A DNA stretch of 64,000 bases from Micromonospora humi (lineage in GTDB: Bacteria; Actinomycetota; Actinomycetes; Mycobacteriales; Micromonosporaceae), in the NCBI RefSeq assembly GCF_900090105.1, contig NZ_FMDM01000009.1, forward strand, positions 124,001-188,000, written 5' to 3'. Position 1 is the stretch's first letter. The number at the start of each line of letters is the position of its first letter. This document shows positions 52,984-62,072 of the stretch, piece by piece. The notes under the pieces were generated by a model. That model ran no database searches. It was not told the DNA's origin and was given only the letters and a program-made list of their open reading frames with translations. The translations under genes and the position numbers were made by a program.

Positions 52984-53552
52984 TGACCACGGCTACCGAA
53001 ACGAAGACCCTGCCGCGTCTCAAGGAGCGGTACCGCAACGAGGTCGTGGCGAAGCTGCAGGAGCAGTACGCCTACGGCAACCCCATGCAGGTGCCCGGCC
53101 TGGTCAAGATCGTCGTCAACATGGGTGTCGGCGAGGCCGCTCGGGACGCCAAGCTGATCGACGGCGCCGTCCGCGACCTGGCCACGATCACCGGTCAGAA
53201 GCCGCTGGTCCGGCGGGCCACCAAGTCCATCGCGCAGTTCAAGCTCCGCGAGGGCATGCCGATCGGCGCGAAGGTCACCCTGCGGGGCGACCGGATGTGG
53301 GAGTTCCTGGACCGGCTGCTGTCCATCGCGCTGCCGCGTATCCGCGACTTCCGCGGTCTGGACGGGCGCAAGCTCGACGGGCACGGCAACTACACGTTCG
53401 GTCTGACCGAGCAGTCGGTGTTCCACGAGATCGACCAGGACAAGATCGATCGCCAGCGGGGCATGGACATCACGGTGGTCACGACCGCCACGACCGACGA
53501 CGAGGGCCGGGCGCTGCTCAAGCTCCTGGGCTTCCCGTTCAAGGAGAACTGA
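52983..53552 (+). CDS. rplE: 50S ribosomal protein L5
   Basis: 189 aa, contacts 5S rRNA and the P-site tRNA. PRLKERYRNEVV, VNMGVGEAARDAKLI, and RDFRGLDGRKLDGHGNYTFG. The ATG overlaps the rplX stop by one base. Confidence 0.97.
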   Translation: MTTATETKTLPRLKERYRNEVVAKLQEQYAYGNPMQVPGLVKIVVNMGVGEAARDAKLIDGAVRDLATITGQKPLVRRATKSIAQFKLREGMPIGAKVTLRGDRMWEFLDRLLSIALPRIRDFRGLDGRKLDGHGNYTFGLTEQSVFHEIDQDKIDRQRGMDITVVTTATTDDEGRALLKLLGFPFKEN

Positions 53553-53553
53553 G

Positions 53554-53739
53554 ATGGCCAAGAAGGCGCTGATCCTCAAGGCGGCCGCGAAGCCGAAGTT
53601 CTCGGTTCGCGCGTACACCCGCTGCCAGCGGTGCGGGCGTCCGAAGGCGGTCTACCGCAAGTTCGGTCTCTGCCGGGTGTGCATCCGGGAGATGGCCCAC
53701 CGCGGTGAGCTGCCCGGCGTGTCCAAGGCTTCCTGGTAA
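53554..53739 (+). CDS. rpsN: 30S ribosomal protein S14, type Z
   Basis: 61-aa zinc-type S14: CQRCGRPKAVYRKFGLCRVC provides the four cysteine ligands. Short length and Cys4 mark the zinc-dependent form. It begins one base after rplE. Confidence 0.96.
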   Translation: MAKKALILKAAAKPKFSVRAYTRCQRCGRPKAVYRKFGLCRVCIREMAHRGELPGVSKASW

Positions 53740-53837
53740 TAGCCCGGCGCGCTCCGGCGCGTCAGCTGAACTGTCTCTTCGCCGTAGGCCCCGGGCCTGG
53801 CCCGGGGAACCCCGGCGAGAAAGGTTGACGAGTTTTC

Positions 53838-54245
53838 ATGACGATGACCGACCCGATCGCAGACATGCTCACGCGTCTGCGTAACGCCAACCAGGCGTAC
53901 CACGACCGGGTGACGATGCCCTACTCGAAGATCAAGGCGAACATCGCCGAGGTCCTCAAGGCCGAGGGTTACATCGCCGCCTGGTCGGTCGAGGACCCCG
54001 AGGAGGGTGCCGTCGGCAAGCGACTGGTCGTCGAGCTGAAGTACGGCCAGAGCCGCGAGCGGAGCCTGGCCGGCATCAAGCGCGTGTCCAAGCCCGGTCT
54101 CCGGGTGTACGCCAAGTCGGACGGGCTCCCGCGGGTGCTCGGCGGGCTGGGCGTGGCGATCATTTCGACGTCCCAGGGGCTGCTCACCGACCGGCAGGCC
54201 CGCAAGCGGAGTGTTGGCGGGGAAGTCCTCGCCTTCGTCTGGTAA
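53838..54245 (+). CDS. rpsH: 30S ribosomal protein S8
   Basis: 135 aa. MTMTDPIADMLTRLRNANQA start and the C-terminal STSQGLLTDRQARK block. The 98-bp gap before it contains a CCCCGGGCC/GGCCCGGGG inverted repeat (53789-53807). In E. coli S8 represses spc translation at another site (L5). Confidence 0.96.
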   Translation: MTMTDPIADMLTRLRNANQAYHDRVTMPYSKIKANIAEVLKAEGYIAAWSVEDPEEGAVGKRLVVELKYGQSRERSLAGIKRVSKPGLRVYAKSDGLPRVLGGLGVAIISTSQGLLTDRQARKRSVGGEVLAFVW

Positions 54246-54261
54246 CGGGAGACTGGTAGAA

Positions 54262-54804
54262 ATGTCGCGTATTGGACGTAAGTCGATCCCGGTGCCATCC
54301 GGCGTCGACATCACGATCGACGGCCAGACCGTCAAGGTCAAGGGCCCCAAGGGCGAGCTGAGCCACGTGCTGGCCGAGCCGATCACGGCGGAGCGCAGCG
54401 ACAACGGCGAGCTGCTCGTCAACCGGCCCAACGACGAGCGCAAGGCCAAGGAACTGCACGGCCTGAGCCGTACCCTGGTGGCGAACATGATCGTCGGGGT
54501 GACCGAGGGCTACCGCAAGAGCCTGGAGATCGCCGGCACCGGTTACCGCGTGACCGCCAAGGGCAAGGACCTGGAGTTCGCTCTCGGGTTCTCGCACCCG
54601 GTCGTGGTGCAGGCGCCGGACGGCATCACCTTCACGGTCGAGCGGCCCACGCTGTTCCACGTGGCCGGCATCGACAAGCAGCAGGTCGGCGAGGTCGCCG
54701 CCAACATCCGGAAGATCCGCCCGCCGGAGCCCTACAAGGGCAAGGGCGTGAAGTACCAGGGCGAGGTCATCCGCCGCAAGGCTGGAAAGGCAGGTAAGAA
54801 GTGA
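54262..54804 (+). CDS. rplF: 50S ribosomal protein L6
   Basis: 180 aa. MSRIGRKSIPVPSGV start and the EPYKGKGVKYQGE signature (PPEPYKGKGVKY). ATG 54262 follows GGGAGACTGGTAGAA. Its stop overlaps the GTG of rplR. Confidence 0.97.
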   Translation: MSRIGRKSIPVPSGVDITIDGQTVKVKGPKGELSHVLAEPITAERSDNGELLVNRPNDERKAKELHGLSRTLVANMIVGVTEGYRKSLEIAGTGYRVTAKGKDLEFALGFSHPVVVQAPDGITFTVERPTLFHVAGIDKQQVGEVAANIRKIRPPEPYKGKGVKYQGEVIRRKAGKAGKK

Positions 54805-55190
54805 GCGCCACGCTGCTCAAGCGCCGCCGCGGCGTTGCCGCCAAGCGTGCCGTCGGGCGTGCGCGTCGGCACTTCCGGGTCCGCAAGAACGTCAGCGGCA
54901 CCGGCGAGCGTCCCCGCCTCGTCGTCACCCGTTCCCTGCGGCACATGGTCGCCCAGGTCGTCGACGACACCAAGGGTCACACCCTGGCGTCGGCCTCGAC
55001 CATGGACGCCTCGCTGCGCGGCTCCGAGGGCGACAAGAGCGCCCTGGCCGGCAAGGTCGGCGCCCTGCTCGCCGAGCGTGCCAAGGCCGCCGGCGTCTCG
55101 AAGGTCGTCTTCGACCGCGGTGGCAACCGGTACGCGGGGCGGGTCGCCGCGCTTGCCGACGCCGCCCGCGAAGCCGGGCTCGAGTTCTAG
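54801..55190 (+). CDS. rplR: 50S ribosomal protein L18
   Basis: 129 aa. RVRKNVSGTGERPRLVVTRS and FDRGGNRYAGRVAALADAAREAGLEF, the standard 5S rRNA-binding protein. GTGA overlap with rplF. Confidence 0.96.
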   Translation: MSATLLKRRRGVAAKRAVGRARRHFRVRKNVSGTGERPRLVVTRSLRHMVAQVVDDTKGHTLASASTMDASLRGSEGDKSALAGKVGALLAERAKAAGVSKVVFDRGGNRYAGRVAALADAAREAGLEF

Positions 55191-55223
55191 AAACCCCGTC
55201 ACGAGAGAGAAGGAAGGCTGCTG

Positions 55224-55838
55224 ATGCCAGGTCAACAGCGCCGTGGCGGCGGGTCCGGTGGCAACGAGGGTGGTCGCCGCGACAACCGCCGTGAGGGCGG
55301 CCGCGGAAACGCGCCCGTCGAGAAGACCCCGCACCTCGAGCGGGTCGTCGCGATCAACCGCGTCGCCAAGGTCGTGAAGGGTGGTCGTCGCTTCAGCTTC
55401 ACCGCCCTCGTGATCGTGGGCGACGGCGACGGCACCGTCGGCGTGGGCTACGGAAAGGCCAAGGAGGTGCCCGCGGCGATCGCCAAGGGTGTCGAGGAGG
55501 CCAAGAAGCACTTCTTCAAGGTGCCGCGGATCGGTCAGTCGATCCCGCACCCGGTCACGGGCGAGGACGCCGCCGGTGTGGTGCTGCTCAAGCCGGCCTC
55601 GGCCGGTACGGGCGTCATCGCCGGTGGTCCGGTGCGTGCCGTGCTGGAGTGCGCGGGCATCCACGACGTGCTCTCCAAGAGCCTCGGCTCGTCCAACCCG
55701 ATCAACATCGTGCACGCCACCGTGGCGGCCCTGAAGGGGCTCGAGTCCCCCGAGCAGGTCGCGGCGCGTCGTGGCCTGCCGGTGGAGGACGTCGCGCCGG
55801 CCGCCATGCTGGCGTCGCGTGCGGGGGTGGCGTCCTGA
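55224..55838 (+). CDS. rpsE: 30S ribosomal protein S5
   Basis: 204 aa. A Gly/Arg/Asn-rich N-terminal extension (~30 residues) precedes VVAINRVAKVVKGGRRFSF. The GVGYGKAKEVPAAIAKGVEEAKK block is intact; the spectinomycin loop looks wild type. One-base overlap with rpmD. Confidence 0.97.
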   Translation: MPGQQRRGGGSGGNEGGRRDNRREGGRGNAPVEKTPHLERVVAINRVAKVVKGGRRFSFTALVIVGDGDGTVGVGYGKAKEVPAAIAKGVEEAKKHFFKVPRIGQSIPHPVTGEDAAGVVLLKPASAGTGVIAGGPVRAVLECAGIHDVLSKSLGSSNPINIVHATVAALKGLESPEQVAARRGLPVEDVAPAAMLASRAGVAS

Positions 55839-56020
55839 TGGCACGTCTGAAGGTCACCCAGGTCCGGTCCGGGATCGGGCGCAAGCAGAACCAGCGTGAC
55901 TCGCTGCGTTCGCTCGGGCTCAAGCGGATCAACGACGTGGTGGTCAAGGAGGACCGGCCGGAGATCCGCGGCATGATCTTCACGGTCAACCACCTCGTGA
56001 AGGTCGAGGAGGTCGAGTAA
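55838..56020 (+). CDS. rpmD: 50S ribosomal protein L30
   Basis: 60 aa. LKVTQVRSGIGRKQNQRDSL and LGLKRINDVVV, standard bacterial L30. One-base overlaps at both ends (rpsE and rplO). Confidence 0.96.
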   Translation: MARLKVTQVRSGIGRKQNQRDSLRSLGLKRINDVVVKEDRPEIRGMIFTVNHLVKVEEVE

Positions 56021-56463
56021 TGACGATCAAGGTGCACCACCTGCGCCCGGCGCCCGGAGCCAAGACCGACAAGACCCGTGTGGGTCGCGGTGAGGGCTCG
56101 AAGGGCAAGACCGCCGGTCGCGGTACCAAGGGTTCGAAGGCCCGGAAGAACATCTCGGCGGCGTTCGAGGGTGGGCAGATGCCCATCCACATGCGCCTGC
56201 CGAAGATGAAGGGCTTCAAGAACAAGTTCAAGGTCGTGTTCCAGGTGGTCAACCTGGACCGGCTGGCGGAGCTCTTCCCGAACGGCGGCCAGGTCGGCCC
56301 GGTCGAGCTGGTCGAGTCCGGCGCGGTCCGCAAGGGCCACCCGGTCAAGGTGCTTGGCACCGGCGACCTCGGCGGTGTCTCCCTCCAGGTGTCGGCGCAC
56401 GCGTTCAGCGCGTCGGCCAAGGAGAAGATCACCGCGGCCGGCGGCTCGGTCACCGAGCTGTAA
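56020..56463 (+). CDS. rplO: 50S ribosomal protein L15
   Basis: 147 aa. HHLRPAPGAKTDKTRVGRGE, then the GRGTKGSKAR and GGQMPIHMRLPKMKGF rRNA-binding regions. Last ribosomal gene of the spc cluster; a hairpin follows before secY. Confidence 0.96.
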   Translation: MTIKVHHLRPAPGAKTDKTRVGRGEGSKGKTAGRGTKGSKARKNISAAFEGGQMPIHMRLPKMKGFKNKFKVVFQVVNLDRLAELFPNGGQVGPVELVESGAVRKGHPVKVLGTGDLGGVSLQVSAHAFSASAKEKITAAGGSVTEL

Positions 56464-56475
56464 GGGCATGTTCGT

Positions 56476-56511
56476 GGCGCCCGCTCAGTTGTTCGCAACT
56501 GGGCGGGCGTC
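56476..56511 (+). terminator. Hairpin with TTCG loop at the end of the spc operon
   Basis: A 16-bp stem with two mismatches (56476-56491 with 56496-56511) closed by the stable TTCG tetraloop, 13 bases after the rplO stop. A second hairpin, CCGGGCA-CATC-TGCCCGG, lies at 56564-56581. The 236-bp gap suggests that secY-adk-map can be controlled separately. Confidence 0.55.
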
Positions 56512-56699
56512 ATGGTCTACCGGCCACGTGTGCGCCGGGTAACATCGGATTCGTTTTATGTAGCCGGGCACATCTGCCCGGACCGGGATCGGGCTGTTAG
56601 AGTCCGTTGCCAGCCATGGATTCCGGGCACTGGGCCCGGAATCCACCCCGCCCCGCCAGGGATCGTCACCGGCGGCCCGCGTCGCGCAGGAGGAAGAAG

Positions 56700-58025
56700 T
56701 TGCTGTCCGCCTTTCTCAGTGCGTTCCGTACGCCTGACCTGCGCAAGAAGCTGCTGTTCACAGTAGGCATCATCGCGGTCTACCGGCTGGGCGCCACGCT
56801 GCCCAGCCCGGGCGTCTCGTACGGCAACGTGCAGAAGTGCCTCGACACCATCCAGGGCAGCACCGGCGTGCTCAACCTGCTGGATCTCTTCTCCGGTGGC
56901 GCGCTGCTCCAGCTCTCGGTCTTCGCGCTGGGCATCATGCCCTACATCACCGCGTCGATCATCCTGCAGCTGCTGACGGTGGTGATCCCGCGCCTGGAGC
57001 AGCTCCGCAAGGAGGGCCAGGCCGGTCAGGCGAAGATCACCCAGTACACCCGCTACCTCACGCTGGGCCTGGGCATCCTCCAGTCCTCGGCGTTCGTGGC
57101 GCTGGCCCGCTCCGGGCAGCTGTTCAACAACCAGTGCGACCAGTTCCCGATCGTGCCCAGGGGCACCGGCATCCCGGACTGGCTCACGCTCACCATCCTG
57201 GTCCTGACCATGACCGCCGGCACCGGCGTGGTGATGTGGCTCGGCGAGCTGATCACCGACCGGGGTGTCGGCAACGGCATGTCCGTGCTGATCTTCACCT
57301 CGATCGCGGCCCGGCTCCCCAGCGAGGGCTGGAAGATCAAGACCACCAAGGGCTGGGGGATGTTCCTCCTCGTCATCGCCCTGGTGCTGCTGGTGATCAC
57401 CGCGGTCACGTTCATCGAGCAGGCGCAGCGCCGGATCCCGGTCCAGTACGCGAAGCGCATGATCGGCCGGCGGATGTACGGCGGCACGTCGACCTACATC
57501 CCGCTCAAGGTGAACCAGGCCGGCGTCATCCCGGTCATCTTCGCCTCGTCGCTGCTCTACCTGCCGACGCTCGCGCTCCAGTTCTTCGACCAGAACGACC
57601 CGGGCAAGACCCAGGCCTGGATCCAGAACCACATCGTGAAGGCGAGCGCGCCGGAGCACATCGCGATCTACTTCCTGCTGATCATCTTCTTCACGTACTT
57701 CTACGTGTCGATCACGTTCAACCCGACCGAGGTCGCGGACAACATGAAGAAGTACGGCGGCTTCGTGCCGGGCATCCGCCCCGGCAAGCCGACCGCCGAG
57801 TACCTCGACTTCATCCTCAGCCGGATCACCCTGCCGGGCGCGCTCTACCTGGGCATCGTCGCGATCCTGCCGAACTTCTTCTTCATCTGGCTGGACAACC
57901 AGCAGTTCCAGAACTTCCCGTTCGGCGGCACCGCTGTGCTCATCATGGTCGGCGTCGGTCTGGAGACCGTGAAGCAGATCGAGAGCCAACTCATGCAGCG
58001 GAACTACGAAGGGTTCCTGCGGTAG
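56700..58025 (+). CDS. secY: Preprotein translocase subunit SecY
   Basis: 441-aa, ten-helix protein-conducting channel. The TTG start at 56700 gives the usual actinobacterial N-terminus (LLSAFLSAFRTPDLRKKLLF) and has AGGAGG six bases upstream; further upstream codons have no homology. The plug region near LNLLDLFSGGALLQLSVFAL and the loop GIRPGKPTAEYL are conserved. The stop is immediately followed by the adk ATG. Confidence 0.95.
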   Translation: MLSAFLSAFRTPDLRKKLLFTVGIIAVYRLGATLPSPGVSYGNVQKCLDTIQGSTGVLNLLDLFSGGALLQLSVFALGIMPYITASIILQLLTVVIPRLEQLRKEGQAGQAKITQYTRYLTLGLGILQSSAFVALARSGQLFNNQCDQFPIVPRGTGIPDWLTLTILVLTMTAGTGVVMWLGELITDRGVGNGMSVLIFTSIAARLPSEGWKIKTTKGWGMFLLVIALVLLVITAVTFIEQAQRRIPVQYAKRMIGRRMYGGTSTYIPLKVNQAGVIPVIFASSLLYLPTLALQFFDQNDPGKTQAWIQNHIVKASAPEHIAIYFLLIIFFTYFYVSITFNPTEVADNMKKYGGFVPGIRPGKPTAEYLDFILSRITLPGALYLGIVAILPNFFFIWLDNQQFQNFPFGGTAVLIMVGVGLETVKQIESQLMQRNYEGFLR

Positions 58026-58679
58026 ATGCGACTCGTTCTGGTTGGCCCGCCGGGCGCGGGCAAGGGCACACAGGCGGAGTTCATCGCCGCTCACCTCTCG
58101 GTGCCGAAGATCTCCACCGGCGACATCTTCCGGGCCAACGTCACCCAGGGCACGCCGCTGGGGGTCGAGGCGAAGCGCTACATGGACGCCGGCAAGCTGG
58201 TCCCGGACGACGTCACCATCAACATGGTCCGGGACCGGCTCGCCGAGCCGGACGCCGGTGAGGGGTTCCTGCTCGACGGCTTCCCGCGGACCACGCCGCA
58301 GGCCGCCGAGCTGGACAAGCTCCTCGCCGACCTGGGCAGCGCGTTGGACCTGGTGCTGGAGCTGGTGGTCGACGACGACGAGGTGATCCGGCGGCTCTCC
58401 GGCCGGCGCACCTGCCGCGGCTGCGGCAAGATCTGGCACGTCGAGTTCGACGCCCCCAGCCGGGAGGACGTCTGCGACCGCTGCGGCGCGGAGCTGTTCC
58501 AGCGGGACGACGACAAGCCGGAGACGATCGCCGCCCGGCTCCGGGAATACTCCGAGAAGACCGCGCCGCTCGTCGACTACTACGGCGCGCAGGGCAAGCT
58601 GGTCGGCATCGACGCGGCGGGGCCGGTGGAGGACGTCACCGTCCGCGCCATCGACGCGCTGCGGTCGTACGGCGGCTGA
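58026..58679 (+). CDS. adk: Adenylate kinase
   Basis: 217 aa. P-loop GPPGAGKGTQ at residues 7-16, the DGFPRT motif, and a zinc lid with CRGCGK and CDRCG, so the long, zinc-containing form. It interconverts ATP, ADP and AMP. The ATG directly follows the secY stop with no spacer. Confidence 0.96.
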   Translation: MRLVLVGPPGAGKGTQAEFIAAHLSVPKISTGDIFRANVTQGTPLGVEAKRYMDAGKLVPDDVTINMVRDRLAEPDAGEGFLLDGFPRTTPQAAELDKLLADLGSALDLVLELVVDDDEVIRRLSGRRTCRGCGKIWHVEFDAPSREDVCDRCGAELFQRDDDKPETIAARLREYSEKTAPLVDYYGAQGKLVGIDAAGPVEDVTVRAIDALRSYGG

Positions 58680-58702
58680 CCTCCCACCGGCGGATAGAGT
58701 AC

Positions 58703-58737
58703 GAACAGCGGGGTACGCGAGACGTGCCCCGCTGTTC
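58703..58737 (+). promoter_or_regulatory. Hairpin in the map leader, after a possible -10
   Basis: GAACAGCGGGG pairs perfectly with CCCCGCTGTTC (58727-58737), with ACG/CGT inside. TAGAGT at 58695-58700 just before it may be a -10 without a good -35. It may be the adk terminator or a structured 5' leader of map. Confidence 0.45.
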
Positions 58738-58761
58738 CGTGTAACGAAAGGTGACGCCGTC

Positions 58762-59613
58762 ATGCGCCGTCCCCAGCTGGACATCCAGCTGAAGACCCCC
58801 GAGCAGATCGAGCTGATGCGGGCCGCCGGTCTGGTGGTCGCCCGGGCCCTGTCTCGGATGCGGGAGGCGGTCGCGCCCGGCGTGACCACGGCCGACCTGG
58901 ACGCGATCGCCGAGACGACCATCCGGGAGGCCGGGGCCGTTCCGTCGTTCAAGGGCTACCACGGCTTCCCGGCGTCGATCTGCTCCTCGGTCAACGAACA
59001 GGTGGTGCACGCCATCCCGTCGCCGGAGCAGGTGCTGCGCGAGGGAGACCTGATCTCGATCGACTGCGGCGCGGTGCTGAACGGCTGGCACGGCGACGCG
59101 GCGGTCACGGTGGCGGTGGGGGAGGTCGACCCGGCGCTGCTGCGGATGGCCGAGGTCGCCGAGGACGCGATGTGGGCCGGGATCGCCGCGGCGGCCCGGG
59201 GCGCCGCGTCCGGTCGGGGCCGCCTCACCGACATCTCGCACGCGGTGGAGACCGCGGTCCGCAAGGGCGGCCGGTACGGCATCGTGGACGGCTACGGCGG
59301 CCACGGCATCGGCACCGAGATGCACCAGGACCCGCACGTGCTCAACCACGGTCGCCCCGGCAAGGGCCCGCGCCTGGTGCCCGGCCTGGCGCTCGCCATC
59401 GAGCCGATGATCACCGCCGGCTCCCCGCGTACCGTCGAACTGGCCGACGGTTGGACGGTGGTGACCCGGGACCGGTCCATGGCGGTGCACGTGGAGCACT
59501 CGATGGCGCTGCTGGACGACGGCGTGTGGGTGCTGACCGCGGTCGACGGCGGCCGGGCGCGCCTCGGCGACCTGGTCACCTCCCGCCAGCCCGCGGACTC
59601 CCCGGCCCGCTGA
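58762..59613 (+). CDS. map: Type I methionine aminopeptidase
   Basis: 283-aa metalloenzyme that removes the initiator methionine. The metal ligands are all present: DCGAVLNGWHGDAAVT (two Asp), GHGIGTEMHQDP (His), AIEPMIT (Glu), VEHSMAL (Glu). The ATG has GAAAGGTGACG upstream. It is the last gene of the secY-adk-map group. Confidence 0.96.
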   Translation: MRRPQLDIQLKTPEQIELMRAAGLVVARALSRMREAVAPGVTTADLDAIAETTIREAGAVPSFKGYHGFPASICSSVNEQVVHAIPSPEQVLREGDLISIDCGAVLNGWHGDAAVTVAVGEVDPALLRMAEVAEDAMWAGIAAAARGAASGRGRLTDISHAVETAVRKGGRYGIVDGYGGHGIGTEMHQDPHVLNHGRPGKGPRLVPGLALAIEPMITAGSPRTVELADGWTVVTRDRSMAVHVEHSMALLDDGVWVLTAVDGGRARLGDLVTSRQPADSPAR

Positions 59614-59712
59614 CCCGTCCGTCACCCGGCCGGATCACCGGTGACCCGTGGTTCCGATGGCGACGGCGACGTCAGGGCGGGATCCGCGGCCGGGCGGGTT
59701 TCCCTTTTCTGC

Positions 59713-59752
59713 GGTATACCTCTCCGTCATAAATATGACCGAGAGGTATACC
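59713..59752. promoter_or_regulatory. AT-rich 18-bp palindrome (candidate operator)
   Basis: GGTATACCTCTCCGTCAT (59713-59730) is the inverse complement of 59735-59752 except for one central mismatch, with spacer AAAT. The composition is strikingly AT-richer than the surrounding DNA. It begins 100 bases after map and ends 144 bases before the DUF1707 gene. It reads more like a protein-binding operator than a terminator, but its partner is unknown. Confidence 0.6.
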
Positions 59753-59896
59753 GGCGAAAAGATGGTTGTCCACCGCGGGCGGGTGGCGAGTCGTCCGACC
59801 GCGCCGCAACGGGGGTCGACGTGGTGGCGGTCGAGGTCAGCGCTCGCGTGGGGCCGGGTTTCCGTCCGCTGGCGGGTCGGTGGCATCCTTGCCGTC

Positions 59897-60436
59897 ATGG
59901 ACGGGGAGCGGGAGATGCGGGCGGCCGACCGGGACCGGGAGGCCACGGCGGAGCGGCTCCGGCTGGCGCTGGAGGAGGGCCGGCTCGGCCTGCACGAGTA
60001 CGACGAGCGGCTGGGCCGCGCGTACGGCGCCCGTACCTACGCCGAGCTGGACGAGGTGGTGGCGGACCTGCCGGGCCCGGCCCCGGCCGAGCGGTCTGCC
60101 GTGGTGCCGGTCGCGCCGGTTCCGCCGCCCGCGCCGGCGGCCCCCGGCGAGCACGGCCCGGCCGGCGCGCCGGGCGCGACCGCCGAGCCCGGGGCGGGAG
60201 ACGTGGCCGCCGAGGCGCCGGACACCCGCTCGCGGTTGCTCGGCCTCTGGATGCCGTGGCTACGGGTCGCCGCGCTGCTGCTGCCGATCTGGTTGATCAG
60301 CGTGATCACCACCGGCCACGTGGCCGGTGTCTGGCCGCTCTGGGTGCTGGGGCCGTGGGGCGGCCTGGTGCTGATGCAGTCGGTCGGGCTGATCGGGGTG
60401 GATCACGGCCGGAAGCGGCCCGACCGCCGCCGCTGA
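59897..60436 (+). CDS. DUF1707 domain membrane protein
   Basis: 179 aa. The DUF1707 domain is clear at residues ~5-60 (MRAADRDREATAERLRLALE, LGLHEYDERLGRAYGARTYAELDEVVADLP). A Pro/Ala-rich linker follows, then two membrane helices (WLRVAALLLPIWLISVITTG and LWVLGPWGGLVLMQSVGLIGV). The family is widespread in actinomycetes; the function is unknown. The ATG at 59897 is chosen from the domain boundary; upstream in-frame codons cross the palindrome and look non-coding. Confidence 0.8.
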   Translation: MDGEREMRAADRDREATAERLRLALEEGRLGLHEYDERLGRAYGARTYAELDEVVADLPGPAPAERSAVVPVAPVPPPAPAAPGEHGPAGAPGATAEPGAGDVAAEAPDTRSRLLGLWMPWLRVAALLLPIWLISVITTGHVAGVWPLWVLGPWGGLVLMQSVGLIGVDHGRKRPDRRR

Positions 60437-60489
60437 TCTGTGCCGCTGGTCACAGCGGGAACGGAAATCGGTCGTTCGGGCCGGGCGGT

Positions 60490-60519
60490 TTGGCGGCGGT
60501 GCGCGGGCGGGCGTACACT
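60490..60519 (+). promoter_or_regulatory. infA operon promoter
   Basis: TTGGCG, an 18-base spacer and TACACT (60514-60519), 157 bases before infA. It should drive infA-rpmJ-rpsM-rpsK-rpsD-rpoA. Confidence 0.6.
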
Positions 60520-60675
60520 TTCAGATCGGCGCACAGCGTCCACTCCGCCATGCCCACCCTGCGCTTCGGTGGGAGTCGGAGCCGCGGCTGGCGCGGGCTT
60601 CCTGATCTTGATCGGGTGGCCCGTGTAAGACGTTGTGGGCCGTCCGGAGCAACCGACGTCAGGACAGCGGAGTAC

Positions 60676-60897
60676 ATGCCGAAAAAAGACGGAGCCATCG
60701 AGATCGAGGGTCGGGTCATCGAGCCCCTGCCGAACGCCATGTTCCGGGTGGAGCTCGCGAACGGCCACAAGGTGCTCGCGCACATCAGCGGCAAGATGCG
60801 GCAGCACTACATCCGCATCCTGCCGGAGGACCGGGTCGTCGTCGAACTGTCGCCGTACGACCTGACCCGCGGGCGCATCGTCTACCGCTACAAGTAA
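60676..60897 (+). CDS. infA: Translation initiation factor IF-1
   Basis: 73-aa OB-fold protein: KDGAIEIEGRVIEPLPNAMF, LAHISGKMRQHYIRI, and SPYDLTRGRIVYRYK. Complete and standard. The ATG has CAGCGGAGTAC upstream. Confidence 0.97.
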   Translation: MPKKDGAIEIEGRVIEPLPNAMFRVELANGHKVLAHISGKMRQHYIRILPEDRVVVELSPYDLTRGRIVYRYK

Positions 60898-60985
60898 GCC
60901 TGACGGCGGCCGGGACGTCCCGTGTCCGTCTTCGACGTCCGGGTCGCGCTTGCGCGCTCCGGGCCAGATGGGAAGTAAGGCAACC

Positions 60986-61099
60986 GTGAAGGTCAAGCCG
61001 AGCGTCAAGAGGATCTGCAACAAGTGCCGGGTTATCCGCCGGCACGGCCGGGTCATGGTCATCTGCACCGACCCGCGCCACAAGCAGCGCCAGGGCTGA
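60986..61099 (+). CDS. rpmJ: 50S ribosomal protein L36
   Basis: 37 aa. MKVKPSVKRICNKCRVIRRH-type start with CNKC, then VICTDPRHKQRQG, giving the Cys3-His zinc site. GTG start with GGAAGTAAGG upstream. Confidence 0.96.
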   Translation: MKVKPSVKRICNKCRVIRRHGRVMVICTDPRHKQRQG

Positions 61100-61251
61100 C
61101 GCCCCACATCACCAAGCTCGTCCCAGCCGCGGACGGTGCGCGTGTCGCGTACCCCTCGTGGTTGACCCCCGGTCGGAGGCCGGGGCCCGCTCGGGCAGCG
61201 GGGTGGGACGGGTCCACACCTCCGCCACAATCATGAGGAGTACGCCCGCAC

Positions 61252-61632
<381 letters not shown>

Positions 61633-61650
61633 CTAGGAGCGCACAGACTT

Positions 61651-62058
61651 ATGCCACCGAAGGCTCGTGCCGGAGCCGCCGTCAAGAAGGTCCGGCGCAA
61701 GGAACGCAAGAACGTCGCCCACGGGCAGGCGCACATCAAGAGCACCTTCAACAACACCATCGTGTCCATCACGGACCCGACCGGTGCGGTCATCTCCTGG
61801 GCCTCCTCCGGCCAGGTGGGCTTCAAGGGCTCCCGCAAGTCGACCCCGTTCGCCGCGCAGCTGGCCGCCGAGGCCGCCGCGCGTCGGGCCATGGAACACG
61901 GCATGCGCAAGGTCGACGTGTTCGTCAAGGGACCCGGCTCCGGCCGGGAGACCGCCATCCGTTCGCTGCAGGCCGCCGGCCTCGAGGTCGGGCAGATCTC
62001 CGACGTCACGCCGCAGCCGCACAACGGGTGCCGTCCGCCGAAGCGTCGCCGGGTCTGA
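61651..62058 (+). CDS. rpsK: 30S ribosomal protein S11
   Basis: 135 aa. HGQAHIKSTFNNTIVSITDP and GAGSGRETAIRSL-type motif (here GPGSGRETAIRSL), ending CRPPKRRRV. 18 bases after rpsM. Confidence 0.97.
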   Translation: MPPKARAGAAVKKVRRKERKNVAHGQAHIKSTFNNTIVSITDPTGAVISWASSGQVGFKGSRKSTPFAAQLAAEAAARRAMEHGMRKVDVFVKGPGSGRETAIRSLQAAGLEVGQISDVTPQPHNGCRPPKRRRV

Positions 62059-62072
62059 GAGGTTAGAGAGAG

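Noticed and set aside
59648..59896. N-terminal extension of the DUF1707 protein through the palindrome
   Set aside because: Residues before the DUF1707 domain are unlike coding sequence of this genome, and the palindrome reads the same short peptide on both strands by symmetry.
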